64,000 nt of DNA, taken from contig SCFE01000009.1 in NCBI GenBank assembly GCA_004352715.1, positions 1,507,905 through 1,571,904 of the forward strand, given 5' to 3'. Numbering within the stretch: position 1 is the first letter of the stretch; each line of letters begins with the position of its first letter. This DNA is from Hofstenia miamia (taxonomy: Eukaryota; Xenacoelomorpha; Acoela). The notes under the pieces were generated by a model. It had not been told where the DNA came from. It made no database searches and was given only the letters and a program-made list of their open reading frames with translations. The position numbers were made by a program, and so were the translations under genes. This document shows, one piece after another, positions 63,373 to 64,000 of the stretch.

Positions 63373-64000
63373 CTGCCGAATAGAAATTAAAACATCAGTG
63401 GCTTACATTTATTATATTCTAATTTTAAATTACAATAAATTTGAATATATTATTTTGTGCTTTTAGTTCCTTTTAATATATTTTCAATTCAATAGAGACG
63501 GTTACCAATAATATCTCAGTTCAACACAAAAGCTACATATATGAATCAATTGAAATACTCATGAATATACAATAGGTTATTTTCAAATAACCATAAGATA
63601 ATGCAGTTTTGCCAACTTACTGAGAATAAGTATATATATATATATATATATATAGTACTCTGTCTATTTCACATTTATATTAGCACTTTGTCTTATTTGT
63701 AATTTAAATGTGGGAAAATGTTTGCTTGAATATAAGTCTAATATTAGCATCCTATCTTTATCAAATAAACTAATTAATATCTAATGAATGGTAGTTTCGC
63801 ATTTCTTATATGGGGCTTGACATGATCTCGTACTTGTATTTCCTTCACAATTTTACAGTCACACTTGTCCGATAGGACCTAAATGAGATATTTTCTATTC
63901 TGCATCTTTTTTAAGTAAGGTATCTACAATATTGAATGGAACTTCAAAAATTGGCATTTCTTGTCTGAGTAGTCAGTGTTTGTAAGGCCATACCTCCCTT
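63373..64000. other. Sequence upstream of complexin exon 1
   Basis: AT-rich, with a TA microsatellite at 63631-63654. I see no gene in it. It may be promoter, intergenic DNA or a 5' UTR intron of complexin. Confidence 0.5.

Overview
The window is AT-rich metazoan nuclear DNA. It contains many TA microsatellites, two long assembly gaps (18236-19235 and 24174-24431), three isolated Ns, and remnants of at least six classes of transposable element. The one host gene I can support is a complexin gene on the minus strand. Its first coding exon (63158-63188) carries the ATG, and its second coding exon (3028-3200) carries the acidic linker plus the accessory and central SNARE-binding helices. The splice sites are canonical and the phases match (phase 1: one base A in exon 1, AC in exon 2). 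Nearly the whole window is therefore one intron of 59,957 bp. Positions 1-3027 belong to the next intron, and the rest of the gene lies off the left edge.

Layout, left to right. 1-3027: intron 2. 3028-3200: exon 2. 3.2-13.5 kb: AT-rich intron with microsatellites and one coding-like relic. 13.5-14.5 kb: a foldback made of two opposed 5' ends of one DNA transposon, plus a 118-bp tandem duplication. 14.9-15.5 kb: an unnamed dispersed repeat with a second copy at 50.7-51.1 kb. 18.2-19.7 kb: an R4/Dong-like non-LTR retrotransposon (plus strand, interior lost in a gap) between TAA microsatellites. 22.2-23.2 kb: a Tc1-like transposase pseudogene. 23.3-25.6 kb: Penelope-like element pieces in permuted order (RT palm plus GIY-YIG first, N-terminus second). 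29.76 kb: a pogo-like relic. 32.7-34.2 kb: a second, internally deleted R4/Dong-like copy (minus strand), again between TAA microsatellites. 37.5 and 38.5-39.0 kb: two MITE-like elements with terminal inverted repeats. 44.5 kb: a hAT-like transposase relic. 46.4-47.3 kb: a CR1/L2-like LINE 3' end. 49.5 kb: a decayed interstitial telomere array. 62.1-62.74 kb: a duplicated block bounded by single Ns, probably an assembly artefact. 63.16-63.37 kb: exon 1 and its CpG-bearing upstream region.

Organism. The intron-exon gene, the element mix and the hexameric CCCTAA telomere fossil point to an animal with TTAGGG-type telomeres, so probably not an insect (TTAGG) or a nematode (TTAGGC). The central helix has His where vertebrate complexin-1 has Tyr52, as in fly complexin. 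A non-arthropod invertebrate such as a mollusc fits, but the phylum is not settled by sequence alone.

Function. Complexin clamps and promotes synaptic SNARE-mediated exocytosis. The other elements are passengers in its giant intron. Two inverted pairs (13.6/14.4 kb and 19.2/33.1 kb) could form double-stranded RNA in the complexin pre-mRNA. I found no bacterial-type system, CRISPR array, rRNA or tRNA gene.
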